From Harmonia axyridis (taxonomy: Eukaryota; Arthropoda; Insecta; Coleoptera; Coccinellidae), in NCBI RefSeq assembly GCF_914767665.1, contig NC_059508.1:26349501-26413500 (forward strand): a stretch of DNA of 64,000 nucleotides, given 5' to 3'. The notes under the pieces are model-generated. The model searched no databases and was not told the DNA's origin. It saw only the letters and a list, made by a program, of their open reading frames with translations. Shown piece after piece: positions 21,155 through 34,918 of this stretch. The translations under genes and the position numbers were made by a program. Each line of letters opens with the position of its first letter. Position 1 is the first letter of the stretch.

Positions 21155-22233
21155 GTGAAATTAAAATGAACAGTTAACCCTTAACGTCCCTCTAGTTGTC
21201 ACGTGCAATAACAACAACAGAACCGTGTTGCCAAATCCCCACAATATTCGCAAAACATCTATGCCACAGAACGGAGAAAAGTTTACTTCTTCCTCAGAAT
21301 GGCAACGCAGTACATTATAAGTGTTTGTAAACAAAAATGTTATAGCGATGTCAACAAATGCTATAAGGCACCTCTATATTTTCTTTCCTCTGACGTATTC
21401 ACCATAAAATCGTACTCAACTTATTATATTTTTCTGTTTATCAATAAGAATTTTCCTTTTATTTACTGTTTTGAACTTGTGACCAATAAATTTTATGTAA
21501 TGTTGTCTTTGATTTATTGAAATTCAGATGCTTTTTGGTCAAATTTTATCCAGACTGATATATTGGTTGCTTTTGGTAACGATCAAATCATTCAATGATT
21601 CTTTGAAGGTGAAATCGTATTGCACAGATTTTCTTCCTCTAATAATCCAGGCTGTAATGACTTGCCTTCTTTTTTCAAACAGTACTGTGAGAAATACTCA
21701 AATAAACTAATCAATGTGTGTTTGAAATTGATACAACTTTTTAGTTTAAAAATTTCTTGGATCAAAACCAATAATACAAACAAACTGAATAATCTAACCT
21801 TCTGTCAATGACATTTCCAATGCCAACCCGAAATCTGCAATTCAAAATGTTACTGATCGAATGAGCCATTACCAACTTAATTTCGATTTTCCACCAGCCA
21901 CCCGGGATGTCAATAATTCCTGAACGGACTATATTCTAAAACAAGTTGCAGAATGGGCTTCTATTCTAACACGAATGCGAAATTCGAACGCATGAGTGTT
22001 GGAATTGCCTTCTGCAACGAGTATTAGACGATATTTTCTCTATTTCAGTCAAGTTTTGTGAATTATTGTCGAAATTAAATGAAAACTTTAGATTGAATAT
22101 CCTAGTGACAGTTGTATTGTATCATTGCAGTTGGTGTGACTGTTACGAACATTGACAGATTACGGAATTTGAATATGAATCGTACATTTAGAATTTTGAA
22201 ATAATTTACAATTACTCATTAAATTCGTTAGTT
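21155..22233. other. Segment B spacer with a palindromic hairpin
   Basis: Mostly unassigned AT-rich DNA. At 21945-22018 an imperfect hairpin begins GTTGCAGAA and ends TTCTGCAAC, with pairing that extends loosely to about 21931-22035. It has the form of a small palindromic MITE, or less likely a structured RNA. Short frames in this stretch have no family signature. Confidence 0.5.
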
Positions 22234-22404
22234 ATGTCTGACGAAATCGATTTAACACCACCAGAATTAAGAGAAATTGCGATTAATGTTGCAAATCATT
22301 TCACTATATCCGAATTACTGTCTCCAATGAGTAACGTCATAAAATTCGTACACTCGCTCATAGATGTCCCTAGCAGTATTAAAAATACGATATATCAAAT
22401 ATGA
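22234..22404 (+). CDS. Small open frame of unknown function (56 aa)
   Basis: It starts MSDEIDLTPPELREIAINVA with a rather protein-like composition: an acidic start, then an amphipathic stretch. It ends at TGA just before the satellite. I do not recognise it. It could be the N-terminal exon of a transposon protein cut off by the satellite. In the other arm (41173-41346) a base change removes this stop and adds one codon. Confidence 0.25.
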   Translation: MSDEIDLTPPELREIAINVANHFTISELLSPMSNVIKFVHSLIDVPSSIKNTIYQI

Positions 22405-22525
22405 TAATTAATGCAGTTAAGAGTTAACTCGTATAACTCGAAACACCACGGGAGCAAGATTTTTCATTGAGTTACGTATAGTTCGACATAGGCGTAGTTC
22501 GAGTTATACAATTCGTTCTTACAGC
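22405..22525. repeat. Junction between segment B and the satellite, with a short inverted repeat
   Basis: GTATAACTCGAA at about 22432 recurs inverted as TTCGAGTTATAC at about 22498. The satellite then begins within a unit at GTTAGAATGAGAAACATTG. Confidence 0.7.
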
Positions 22526-25500
22526 TTGTTAGAATGAGAAACATTGAAGGAAATAACAAACAAATGAAATCAACAACAGAAGTCAGCCGTCCAATTGTGG
22601 TTACAGCAGCAATTGACCTTACCACGTGGGAGATTATAGCTACCTGCGTGACATCCGAGTCTAAGAAAATCAACAATGTGGAATGGCTCACTTGGATAAT
22701 TGTTCATTAAACAAAAAGAAGGGAATAAGAACAGTCCCTTATACCAAAGTGGTTTCCTTAGACACGTGTGTCAAGCTTTCGTCCCTGTGCAATACGATGA
22801 AAAGTGTTAGAATGAAAAACATTGAAGAAAATAACAAACGAATGAAATCAACAACAGAAGTCAGTCGTGCATTTGTGGTTACAGCAGCAATTGACCTTAC
22901 CACGTGTGAGATTATAGCTTCCTGCGTGACATCCGAGTCCAAGAAAATCAACAATGTGGAATGGCTTACTTGGATAATTGATCATTATACAGAAGGAAGG
23001 GAATAAGAACAGTCCCTTATACCAAAGTGGTTTCCTTAGACACGTGTGTCAAGCTTTCGTCCCTGTGCAATACGATGAAAAGTGTTAGAATGAGAAACAT
23101 AGAAGGAAATAACAAACAAATGAAATCAACAACAGAAGTCAGTCGTGCATTTGTGGTTACAGCAGCAATTGACCATACCACGTGGGAGTTTATAGCTACC
23201 TGCGTGACATCCGAGTCCAAGAAAATCAACAATGTGGAATGGCTTACTTGGATAATTGTTCATTAAACAAAAAGAAGGGAATAAGAACAGTCCCTTATAC
23301 AAAAGTGGTTTCCTTAGACACGTGTGTCAAGCTTTCGTCCCTGTGCAATACGATGAAAAGAGTTAGAATGAGAAACATTGAAGGAAATAACAAACAAATG
23401 AAATCAACAACAGAAGTCAGTCGTGCATTTGTGGTTACAGCAGCAATTGACCTCACCACATAGGAGATTATACCTGCGTGTCATCCGAGTCCAAGAAAAT
23501 CAACAATGTGGAATGGCTTACTTGGATAATTGATCATTATACAGAAAGAAGGGAATAAGAACAGTCCCTTATACCAATGTGGTTTCCATAGAAACGTGTG
23601 TCAATCTTTCGTCCCTGTGCAATACGATGAGAAGTGTAAGAATGAGAAACATTGAAGGAAATAACAAACGAATGAAATCAACAACAGAAGTCAGTCGTGC
23701 ATTCGTGGTTACAGCAGCAATTGACCTTACCACGTGGGAGATTAGAGCTACCTGCGTGACATCCGTGTCCAAGAAAATCAACAATGTGGAATGACTTACT
23801 TGGATAATTGTTCATTAAACAAAAAGAAGGGTATAAGAACAGTCCCTTATACCAAAGTGGTTTCCTAAGACACGTGTGTCAAGCTTTCGTCCCTGTGCAA
23901 TACGATGAAAAGTGTTAGAATGAGAAACATAGAAGGAAATAACAAACAAATGAAATCAACAACAGAAGTCAGTCGTGCATTTGTGGTTACAGCAGCAATT
24001 GACCTTACCACGTGGGAGATTATAGCTACCTGCTTGACATCCGAGTCCAAGAAAATCAACAATGTGGAATGGCTTACTTGGATAATTGTTCATTAAACAA
24101 AAAGAAGGGAATAAGAACAGTCCCTTATACCAAAGTGGTTTCCTTAGACACGTGTGTCAAGCTTTCGTCCCTGTGTAATACGATGAAAAGAGTTAGAATG
24201 AGAAACATTGAAGGAAATAACAAACAAATGAAATCAACAACAGAAGTCAGTCGTGCATTTGTGGTTACAGCAGCAATTGACCTTACCACGTGGGAGATTA
24301 TACCTGCGTGTCATCCGAGTCCAAGAAAATCAACAATGTGGAATGGCTTACTTGGATAATTGATCATTATACAGAAAGAAGGGAATAAGAACAGTCCCTT
24401 ATACCAATGTGGTTTCCATAGACACGTGTGTCAAGCTTTCGTCCCTGTGCAATACGATGTGAAGTGTTAGAATGAGAAACATTGAAGGAAATATCAAACG
24501 AATGAAATCAACAATAGAAGTCAGTCGTGCATTTGTGGTTACAGCAGCAATTGACCATACCACGTGGGAGTTTATAGCTACCTGCGTGACATCCGAGTCC
24601 AAGAAAATCAACAATGTGGAATGGCTTACTTGGATAATTGTTCATCAAAAAGCAAAAAGGGAATAAGAACAGTCCCTCATACCAATGTGGTTTCCTTACA
24701 CATGTGTGTCAAGCTTTCGTCCCTGTGTAATACGATGAAAAGAGTTAGAATGAGAAACATTGAGGGAAATAACAAACAAAGAAAATCAACAATGTGGAAT
24801 GGCTTACTTGGATAATTGTTCATTAAACAAAAAGAAGGGAAAAAGAACAGTCCCTTATACCAAAGTGGTTTCCTTAGACCCGTGTGTCAAGCTTTCGTCC
24901 CTGTGTAACCCGATGAAAAGAGTTAGAATGAGAAACATTGAAGGAAATAACAAACGAATGAAATCAACAACAGAAGTCAGTCGTGCATTAGTGGTTACAG
25001 CAGCAATTGACCATACCACGTGGGAGTTTTTAGCTACCTGCGTGACATCCGAGTCCAAGAAAATCAATAATGTGGAATGGCTTACTTGGATAATTGTTCA
25101 TCAAAAAGCAAAAAGGGAATAAGAACAGTCCCTTATACCAATGTGGTTTCCTTAGACACGTGTGTCAAGCTTTCGTCCCTGTGCAATACGATGAAAAGTG
25201 TTAGAATGAGAAACATTGAAGGAAATAACAAACAAATGAAATCAACAACAGAAGTCAGTCGTGCATTTGTGGTTACAGGAGCAATTGACCTTACCACGTG
25301 GGAGATTATAGCTACCTGCGTGTCATCCGAGTCCAAGAAAATCAACAATGTGGAATGGCTTACTTGGATAATTGATCATTATACAGAAAGAAGGGAATAA
25401 GAACAGTCCCTTATACCAATGTGGTTTCCATAGACACGTGTGTCAAGCTTTCGTCCCTGTGCAATACGATGAGAAGTGTAAGAATGAGAAACATTGAAGG

Positions 25501-28500
25501 AAATAACAAACGAATGAAATCAACAACAGAAGTCAGTCGTGCATTCGTGGTTACAGCAGCAATTGACCTTACCACGTGGGAGATTAGAGCTACCTGCGTG
25601 ACATCCGAGTCCAAGAAAATCAACAATGTGGAATGTCTTACTTGGATAATTGTTCATTAAACCAAAAGAAGGGAGTAAGAACAGTCCCTTATACCAAAGT
25701 TGTTTCCTTAGGCACGTGTGTCAAGCTTTCGTCCCTGTGCAATACGATGAGAAGTGTTAGAATGAGAAACATTGAAGGAAATAACAAACGTATGAAATCA
25801 ACAACAGAAGTCAGTCGTGCATTAGTGGTTACAGCAGCAATTGACCATACCACGTGGGAGTTTATAGCTACCTGCGTGACATCCGAGTCCAAGAAAATCA
25901 ACAATGTGGAATGGCTCACTTGGATAATTGATCATTATACAGTAAGAAGGGAAAAAGAACAGTCCCTTATACCAAAGTGGTTTCCTTAGACACGTTTGTC
26001 AAGCTTTCGTCCCTGTGTAATACGATCAAAAGAGTTAGAATGAGAAACATTGAAGGAAATAACAAACGAATGAAATCAACAACAGAAGTCAGTCGTGCAT
26101 TAGTGGTTACAGCAGCAATTGACCATACCACGTGGGAGTTTATAGCTACCTGCGTGACATCCGAGTCCAAGAAAATCAACAATGTGGAATGGCTTACTTG
26201 GATAATTGTTCATCAAAAAGCAAAAAGGGAATAAGAACAGTCCCTTATACCAATGTGGTTTCCTTAGACACGTGTGTCAAGCTTTCGTCCCGTATAATAC
26301 GATGAAAAGAGTAAGAATGAGAAGCATTGAAGGAAATAACAAACAAATGAAATCAACAACAGAAGTCAGTCGTGCATTTGTGGTTACAGCAGCAATTGAC
26401 CTCACTACGTGGGAGATTATACCTGCGTGTCATCCGAGTCCAAGAAAATCAACAATGCGGAATGGCTTACTTGGATAATTGATCATTATACAGTAAGAAG
26501 GGAATAAGAACTGTCCCTTATACCAATGTGGTTTCCATAGACACGTGTGTCAAGCTTTCGTCCCTGTGCAATACGATGATAAGTGTAAGAATGAGAAACA
26601 TTGAAGGAAATAACAAACAAATGAAATCAACAACAGAAGACAGCCGTCCAATTGTGGTTACAGCAGCAATTGACCTTACCACGTGGGAGATTATAGCTAC
26701 CCGCGTGTCATCCGAGTCCAAGAAACTCAACAATGTGGAATGGCTTACTTGGATAATTGTTCATCAAAAAGCAAAAAGGGAATAAGAACAGTCCCTTTTA
26801 CCAATGTGATTTCCTTAGACACGTGTGTCAAGCTTTCGTCCGTGTGCAATACGATGAGAAGTGTTAGAATGAGAAACATTGAAGGAAATAACAAACGAAT
26901 GAAATCAACAACAGAAGTCAGTCGTGCATTTGTGGTTACAGCAGCAATTGACCTTACCACGTGGGGGATTATAGCTACCTGCGTGACATCCGAGTCTAAG
27001 AAAATCAACAATGTGGAATGGCTAACTTGGATAATTGTTCATTAAACAAAAAGAAGGGAATAAGAACAGTCCCTTATACCAATGTGGTTTCCTTAGACAC
27101 GTGTGTCAAGCTTTCGTCCCTGTGCAATACGATGAGAAGTGTTAGAATGAGAAACATAGAAGGAAATAACAAACAAATGAAATCAACAATAGAGGTCAGT
27201 CGTGCATTTGTGGTTACAGCAGCAATTGACCTTACCACGTGGGAGATTATAGCTACCTGCGTGACATCCGAGTCCAAGAAAATCAACAATGTGGAATGGC
27301 TTACTTGGATAATTGTTCATTAAACAAAAAGAAGGGAAAAAGAACAGTCCCTCATACCAAAATGGTTTTCTTAGACACGTGTGTCAAGTTTTCGTCCCTG
27401 TGCAATACCATGAAAAGTGTTAGAATGAGAAACATTGAAGGAAATAACAAACGAATGAAATCAACAACAGAAGTCAGTCGTGCATTTGTGGTTACAGCAG
27501 CAATTGACCTTACCACGTGGGAGATTATAGCTACCTGCGTGACATCCGAGTCCAAGAAAATCAACAATGTGGAATGGCCTACTTGGATAATTGTTGATTA
27601 AACAAAAAAAAGGGAATAAGAACAGTCCCTTATACCAAAGTGGTTTTCTTAGACACGTGTGTCAAGCTTTCGTCCCTGTGCAATACGATGAAAAGTGTTA
27701 GAATGAGAAACATAGAAGGAAATAACAAACAAATGAAATCAACAACAGAAGTCAGTCGTGCATTTGTGGACAGCAACAATTGACCTTACCACGTGGGAGA
27801 TTATAGCTACCTGCGTGACATCCGAGTCCAAGAAAATCAACAATGTGGAATGGCTTACTTGGATAATTGTTCATTAAACAAAAAGAAGGGAATAAGAACA
27901 GTCCCTTATACCAAAGTGGTTTCCTTAGACACGAGTGTCAAGCTTTCGTCCCTGTGTAATACGATGAAAAGAGTTAGAATGAGAAACATTGAAGGAAATA
28001 ACAAACAAATGAAATCAACAACAGAAGTCAGTCGTGCATTTGTGGTTACAGCAGAAATTGACCTCATCACGTGGAAGATTATACCTGCGTGTCATCCGAG
28101 TCCAAGGAAATCAACAATGTGGAATGGCTTACTTGAATAATTGATCATTATACAGTAAGAAGGGAATAAGAACAGTCCCTTATACCAATGTGGTTTCCTT
28201 AGACACGTGTGTCAAGCTTTCGTCCCTGTGCAATACCATGAAAAGTGTTAGAATGAGAAACATTGAAGGAAATAACAAACGAATGAAATCAACAACAGAA
28301 GTCTGTCGTGCATTTGTGGTTACAGCAGCAATTGACCTTACCACGTGGGAGATTATAGCTACCTGCGTGACATCCGAGTCCAAGAAAATCAACAATGTGG
28401 AATGGCTAACTTGGATAATTGTTCATTAAACAAAAAGAAGGGAATAAGAACAGTCCCTTATACCAAAGTGGATTCCTTAGACACGTGTGTCAAGCTTTCG

Positions 28501-28905
28501 TCCCTGTGCAATACGATGAATAGTGTTAGAATGAGGAACATTGAAGGAAATAACAAACGAATGAAATCAACAACAGAAATTCTTCGTGCATTTGTGGTTA
28601 CAGCAGCAATTGACCTTACCACGTGGGAGATTATAGCTACCTGCGTGACATCCGAGTCCAAGAAAATCAACAATGTGGAATGGCTAACTTGGATAATTGT
28701 TCATTAAACCAAAAGAAGGGAATAAGAACAGTCCCTTATACCAATGTGGTTTCCATAGACACGTGTGTCAAGCTTTCGTCCCTGTGCAATACGATGAGAA
28801 GTGTTAGAATGAGAAACATTGAAGGAAATAACAAACGAATGAAATCAACAACAGAAGTCAGTCGTGCATTTGTGGTTACAGCAGCAATTGACCTCACCAC
28901 GCAGG
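22526..28905 (+). repeat. 278-bp satellite array, plus orientation (left arm)
   Basis: About 23 head-to-tail units with a 278-bp period. A subfamily has 274 bp because of a 4-base loss in the stretch GATTATAGCTACCTGCG. One short unit lies at about 24770. Each unit carries two CACGTG sites (GACACGTGTGTC and CCACGTGG) and a decayed hammerhead on the minus strand. The many 60-120-residue open frames are by-products of a repeat with few stops. The period is not a multiple of three and the frames do not persist from unit to unit. Confidence 0.96.
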
Positions 28906-28953
28906 TAGCTATAATCTCCCACGTGGTGAGGTCAATTGCTGCTGTAACCACAA
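28870..28953. repeat. Strand-switch point of the satellite array
   Basis: 28870-28901 and 28922-28953 are perfect 32-bp inverted arms around a 20-base centre. The plus unit is cut inside its CCACGTGG site and joined to a minus unit at GCAGGTAG, sharing ACG. After this point all units run on the minus strand. Confidence 0.93.
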
Positions 28954-31900
28954 TTGGACGGCTGACTTCTGTTGTTGATTTCATTTGTTTGTTATTTCCG
29001 TCAATGTTTCTCATTCTAACACTTCTCATCGTATTGCACAGGGACGAAAGCTTGACACACGTGTCTATGGAAACCACATTGGTATAAGGGACTGTTCTTA
29101 TTCCCTTCTTTCCGTATAATGATCAATTATCCAAGTAAGCCATTCCACATTGTTGATTTTCTTAGACTCGAATGTCACGCAGGTAGCTATAATCTCCCAC
29201 GTGGTGAGGTCAATTGCTGCTGTAACCACAAATGCACGACTGACTTCTGTTGTTGATTTCATTTGTTTGTTATTTCCTTCAATGTTTCTCATTCTAACTC
29301 TTTTCATCGTATTACACAAGGACGAAAGCTTGACACACGTGTCTAAGGAATCCACTTTGGTATAAGGGACTGTTCTTATTCCCTTCTTTTTGTTTAATGA
29401 ACAATTATCCAAGTTAGCCATTCCACATTGTTGATTTTCTTGGACTCGGATGTCACGCAGGTAGCTATAATCTCCCACGTGGTAAGGTCAATTGCTGCTG
29501 TAACCACAAATGCACGACTGACTTCTGTTGTTGATTTCATTCGTTTGTTATTTCCTTCAATGTTTCTCATTCTAACACTTCTCATCGTATTGCACAGGGA
29601 CGAAAGCTTGACACACGTGTCTATGGAAACCACATTGGTATAAGGGACTGTTCTTATTCCCTTCTTTCTGTATAATGATCAATTATCCAAGTAAGCCATT
29701 CCACATTGTTGATTTTCTTAGACTCGAATGTCACGCAGGTAGCTATAATCTCCCACGTGGTGAGGTCAATTGCTGCTGTAACCACAATTGGACGGCTGAC
29801 TTCTGTTGTTGATTTCATTTGTTTGTTATTTCCGTCAATGTTTCTCATTCTAACACTTCTCATCGTATTGCACAGGGACGAAAGCTTGACACACGTGTCT
29901 ATGGAAACCACATTGGTATAAGGGACTGTTCTTATTCCCTTCTTTTTGTTTAATGAACAATTATCCAAGTTAGCCATTCCACATTGTTGATTTTCTTGGA
30001 CTCGGATGTCACGCAGGTAGCTATAATCTCCCACGTGGTAAGGTCAATTGCTGCTGTAACCACAAATGCACGAAGAATTTCTGTTGTTGATTTCATTCGT
30101 TTGTTATTTCCTTCAATGTTTCTCATTCTAACACTATTCATCGTATTGCACAGGGACGAAAGCTTGACACACGTGTCTAAGGAATCCACTTTGGTATAAG
30201 GGACTGTTCTTATTCCCTTCTTTTTGTTTAAAAAACAATTATCCAAGTTAGCCATTCCACATTGTTGATTTTCTTGGACTCGGATGTCACGCAGGTAGCT
30301 ATAATCTCCCACGTGGTAAGGTCAATTGCTGCTGTAACCACAAATGCACGACAGACTTCTGTTGTTGATTTCATTCGTTTGTTATTTCCTTCAATGTTTC
30401 TCATTCTAACACTTTTCATGGTATTGCACAGGGACGAAAGCTTGACACACGTGTCTAAGGAAACCACATTGGTATAAGGGACTGTTCTTATTCCCTTCTT
30501 ACTGTATAATGATCAATTATTCAAGTAAGCCATTCCACATTGTTGATTTCCTTGGACTCGGATGACACGCAGGTATAATCTTCCACGTGATGAGGTCAAT
30601 TTCTGCTGTAACCACAAATGCACGACTGACTTCTGTTGTTGATTTCATTCGTTTGTTATTTCCTTCAATGTTTCTCATTCTAACACTATTCATCGTATTG
30701 CACAGGGACGAAAGCTTGACACACGTGTCTAAGGAATCCACTTTGGTATAAGGGACTGTTCTTATTCCCTTCTTTTTGTTTAAAAAACAATTATCCAAGT
30801 TAGCCATTCCACATTGTTGATTTTCTTGGACTCGGATGTCACGCAGGTAGCTATAATCTCCCACGTGGTAAGGTCAATTGCTGCTGTAACCACAAATGCA
30901 CGACAGACTTCTGTTGTTGATTTCATTCGTTTGTTATTTCCTTCAATGTTTCTCATTCTAACACTTTTCATGGTATTGCACAGGGACGAAAGCTTGACAC
31001 ACGTGTCTAAGGAAACCACATTGGTATAAGGGACTGTTCTTATTCCCTTCTTACTGTATAATGATCAATTATTCAAGTAAGCCATTCCACATTGTTGATT
31101 TCCTTGGACTCGGATGACACGCAGGTATAATCTTCCACGTGATGAGGTCAATTTCTGCTGTAACCACAAATGCACGACTGACTTCTGTTGTTGATTTCAT
31201 TTGTTTGTTATTTCCTTCAATGTTTCTCATTCTAACTCTTTTCATCGTATTACACAGGGACGAAAGCTTGACACTCGTGTCTAAGGAAACCACTTTGGTA
31301 TAAGGGACTGTTCTTATTCCCTTCTTTTTGTTTAATGAACAATTATCCAAGTAAGCCATTCCACATTGTTGATTTTCTTGGACTCGGATGTCACGCAGGT
31401 AGCTCTAATCTCCCACGTGGTAAGGTCAATTGCTGCTGTAACCACAAATGCACGACTGACCTCTATTGTTGATTTCATTTGTTTGTTATTTCCTTCTATG
31501 TTTCTCATTCTAACACTTCTCATCGTATTGCACAGGGACGAAAGCTTGACACACATGTCTAAGGAAATCACATTGGTATAAGGGACTGTTCTTATTCCCT
31601 TCTTTTTGTTGATTGTTGATTTTTTTAGACTCGGATGTCACGCAGGTAGCTATAATCTCCCACGTGGTAAGGTCAATTGCTGCTGTAACCACAAATGCAC
31701 GACTGACTTCTGTTGTTGATTTCATTCGTTTGTTATTTCCTTCAATGTTTCTCATTCTAACACTTCTCATTGTATTGCACACGGACGAAAGCTTTACACA
31801 CGTGTCTAAGGAAATCACATTGGTAAAAGGGACTGTTCTTATTCCCTTTTTGCTTTTTGATGAACAATTATCCAAGTAAGCCATTCCACATTGTTGAGTT

Positions 31901-34900
31901 TCTTGGACTCGGATGACACGCGGGTAGCTATAATCTCCCACGTGGTAAGGTCAATTGCTGCTGTAACCACAATTGGACGGCTGACTTCTGTTGTTGATTT
32001 CATTTGTTTGTTATTTCCTTCAATGTTTCTCATTCTTACACTTATCATCGTATTGCACAGGGACGAAAGCTTGACACACGTGTCTATGGAAACCACATTG
32101 GTATAAGGGACAGTTCTTATTCCCTTCTTACTGTATAATGATCAATTATCCAAGTAAGCCATTCCGCATTGTTGATTTTCTTGGACTCGGATGACACGCA
32201 GGTATAATCTCCCACGTAGTGAGGTCAACTGCTGCTGTAACCACAAATGCACGACTGACTTCTGTTGTTGATTTCATTTGTTTGTTATTTCCTTCAATGC
32301 TTCTCATTCTTACTCTTTTCATCGTATTATACAGGGACGAAAGCTTGACACACGTGTCTAAGGAAACCACATTGGTATAAGGGACTGTTCTTATTCCCTT
32401 TTTGCTTTTTGATGAACAATTATCCAAGTAAGCCATTCCACATTGTTGATTTTCTTGGACTCGGATGTCACGCAGGTAGCTATAAACTCCCACGTGGTAT
32501 GGTCAATTGCTGCTGTAACCACTAATGCACGACTGACTTCTGTTGTTGATTTCATTCGTTTGTTATTTCCTTCAATGTTTCTCATTCTAACTCTTTTGAT
32601 CGTATTACACAGGGACGAAAGCTTGACAAACGTGTCTAAGGAAACCACTTTGGTATAAGGGACTGTTCTTTTTCCCTTCTTACTGTATAATGATCAATTA
32701 TCCAAGTGAGCCATTCCACATTGTTGATTTTCTTGGACTCGGATGTCACGCAGGTAGCTATAAACTCCCACGTGGTATAGTCAATTGCTGCTGTAACCAC
32801 TAATGCACGACTGACTTCTGTTGTTGATTTCATACGTTTGTTATTTCCTTCAATGTTTCTCATTCTAACACTTCTCATCGTATTGCACAGGGACGAAAGC
32901 TTGACACACGTGCCTAAGGAAACAACTTTGGTATAAGGGACTGTTCGTACTCCCTTCTTTTTGTTTAATGAACAATTATCCAAGTAAGACATTCCACATT
33001 GTTGATTTTCTTGGACTCGGATGTCACGCAGGTAGCTCTAATCTCCCACGTGGTAAGGTCAATTGCTGCTGTAACCACGAATGCACGACTGACTTCTGTT
33101 GTTGATTTCATTCGTTTGTTATTTCCTTCAATGTTTCTCATTCTTACACTTCTCATCGTATTGCACAGGGACGAAAGCTTGACACACGTGTCTATGGAAA
33201 CCACATTGGTATAAGGGACTGTTCTTATTCCCTTCTTTCTGTATAATGATCAATTATCCAAGTAAGCCATTCCACATTGTTGATTTTCTTGGACTCGGAT
33301 GACACGCAGGTAGCTATAATCTCCCACGTGGTAAGGTCAATTGCTCCTGTAACCACAAATGCACGACTGACTTCTGTTGTTGATTTCATTTGTTTGTTAT
33401 TTCCTTCTATGTTTCTCATTCTAACACTTTTCATCGTATTGCACAGGGACGAAAGCTTGACACACGTGTCTAAGGAAACCACATTGGTATAAGGGACTGT
33501 TCTTATTCCCTTTTTGCTTTTTGATGAACAATTATCCAAGTAAGCCATTCCACATTATTGATTTTCTTGGACTCGGATGTCACGCAGGTAGCTAAAAACT
33601 CCCACGTGGTATGGTCAATTGCTGCTGTAACCACTAATGCACGACTGACTTCTGTTGTTGATTTCATTCGTTTGTTATTTCCTTCAATGTTTCTCATTCT
33701 AACTCTTTTCATCGGGTTACACAGGGACGAAAGCTTGACACACGGGTCTAAGGAAACCACTTTGGTATAAGGGACTGTTCTTTTTCCCTTCTTTTTGTTT
33801 AATGAACAATTATCCAAGTAAGCCATTCCACATTGTTGATTTTCTTTGTTTGTTATTTCCCTCAATGTTTCTCATTCTAACTCTTTTCATCGTATTACAC
33901 AGGGACGAAAGCTTGACACACATGTGTAAGGAAACCACATTGGTATGAGGGACTGTTCTTATTCCCTTTTTGCTTTTTGATGAACAATTATCCAAGTAAG
34001 CCATTCCACATTGTTGATTTTCTTGGACTCGGATGTCACGCAGGTAGCTATAAACTCCCACGTGGTATGGTCAATTGCTGCTGTAACCACAAATGCACGA
34101 CTGACTTCTATTGTTGATTTCATTCGTTTGATATTTCCTTCAATGTTTCTCATTCTAACACTTCACATCGTATTGCACAGGGACGAAAGCTTGACACACG
34201 TGTCTATGGAAACCACATTGGTATAAGGGACTGTTCTTATTCCCTTCTTACTGTATAATGATCAATTATCCAAGTAAGCCATTCCACATTGTTGATTTTC
34301 TTGGACTCGGATGACACGCAGGTATAATCTCCCACGTGGTAAGGTCAATTGCTGCTGTAACCACAAATGCACGACTGACTTCTGTTGTTGATTTCATTTG
34401 TTTGTTATTTCCTTCAATGTTTCTCATTCTAACTCTTTTCATCGTATTACACAGGGACGAAAGCTTGACACACGTGTCTAAGGAAACCACTTTGGTATAA
34501 GGGACTGTTCTTATTCGCTTCTTTTTGTTTAATGAACAATTATCCAAGTAAGCCATTCCACATTGTTGATTTTCTTGGACTCGGATGTCAAGCAGGTAGC
34601 TATAATCTCCCACGTGGTAAGGTCAATTGCTGCTGTAACCACAAATGCACAACTGACTTCTGTTGTTGATTTCATTTGTTTGTTATTTCCTTCTATGTTT
34701 CTCATTCTAACACTTTTCATCGTATTGCACAGGGACGAAAGCTTGACACACGTGTCTTAGGAAACCACTTTGGTATAAGGGACTGTTCTTATACCCTTCT
34801 TTTTGTTTAATGAACAATTATCCAAGTAAGTCATTCCACATTGTTGATTTTCTTGGACACGGATGTCACGCAGGTAGCTCTAATCTCCCACGTGGTAAGG

Positions 34901-34918
34901 TCAATTGCTGCTGTAACC
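28906..34918 (-). repeat. 278-bp satellite array, minus orientation (right arm, inner part)
   Basis: The mirror image of the left array. Paired positions sum to 58625 in its outer part and to about 58657 near the centre, after a small deletion near 31605. About three units at 28906-29751 have no partner in the left arm. A two-unit block (552 bp) is duplicated: 30228-30779 is repeated at 30780-31331. Confidence 0.95.

Larger units (their letters stand above)
19246..22525. repeat. Segment B (left arm of the giant inverted repeat)
   Basis: The reverse complement of 41055-44334, paired positions summing to 63580. It holds a deleted hAT element, a palindromic hairpin and a small open frame, and joins the satellite at about 22526. 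It is not present beside segment A copy 1 within this window, because the window starts at that point. Confidence 0.93.

Noticed and set aside
22739..22954. An active hammerhead within the 278-bp satellite
   Set aside because: The core CUGAUGA is UUGCACA, GAAAC is GACAC, and stem I does not pair in the units inspected, so it is only a relic.
22526..28905. The satellite as a CRISPR array
   Set aside because: Units are 278 bp with no short-repeat/spacer structure, and the genome is an insect's.
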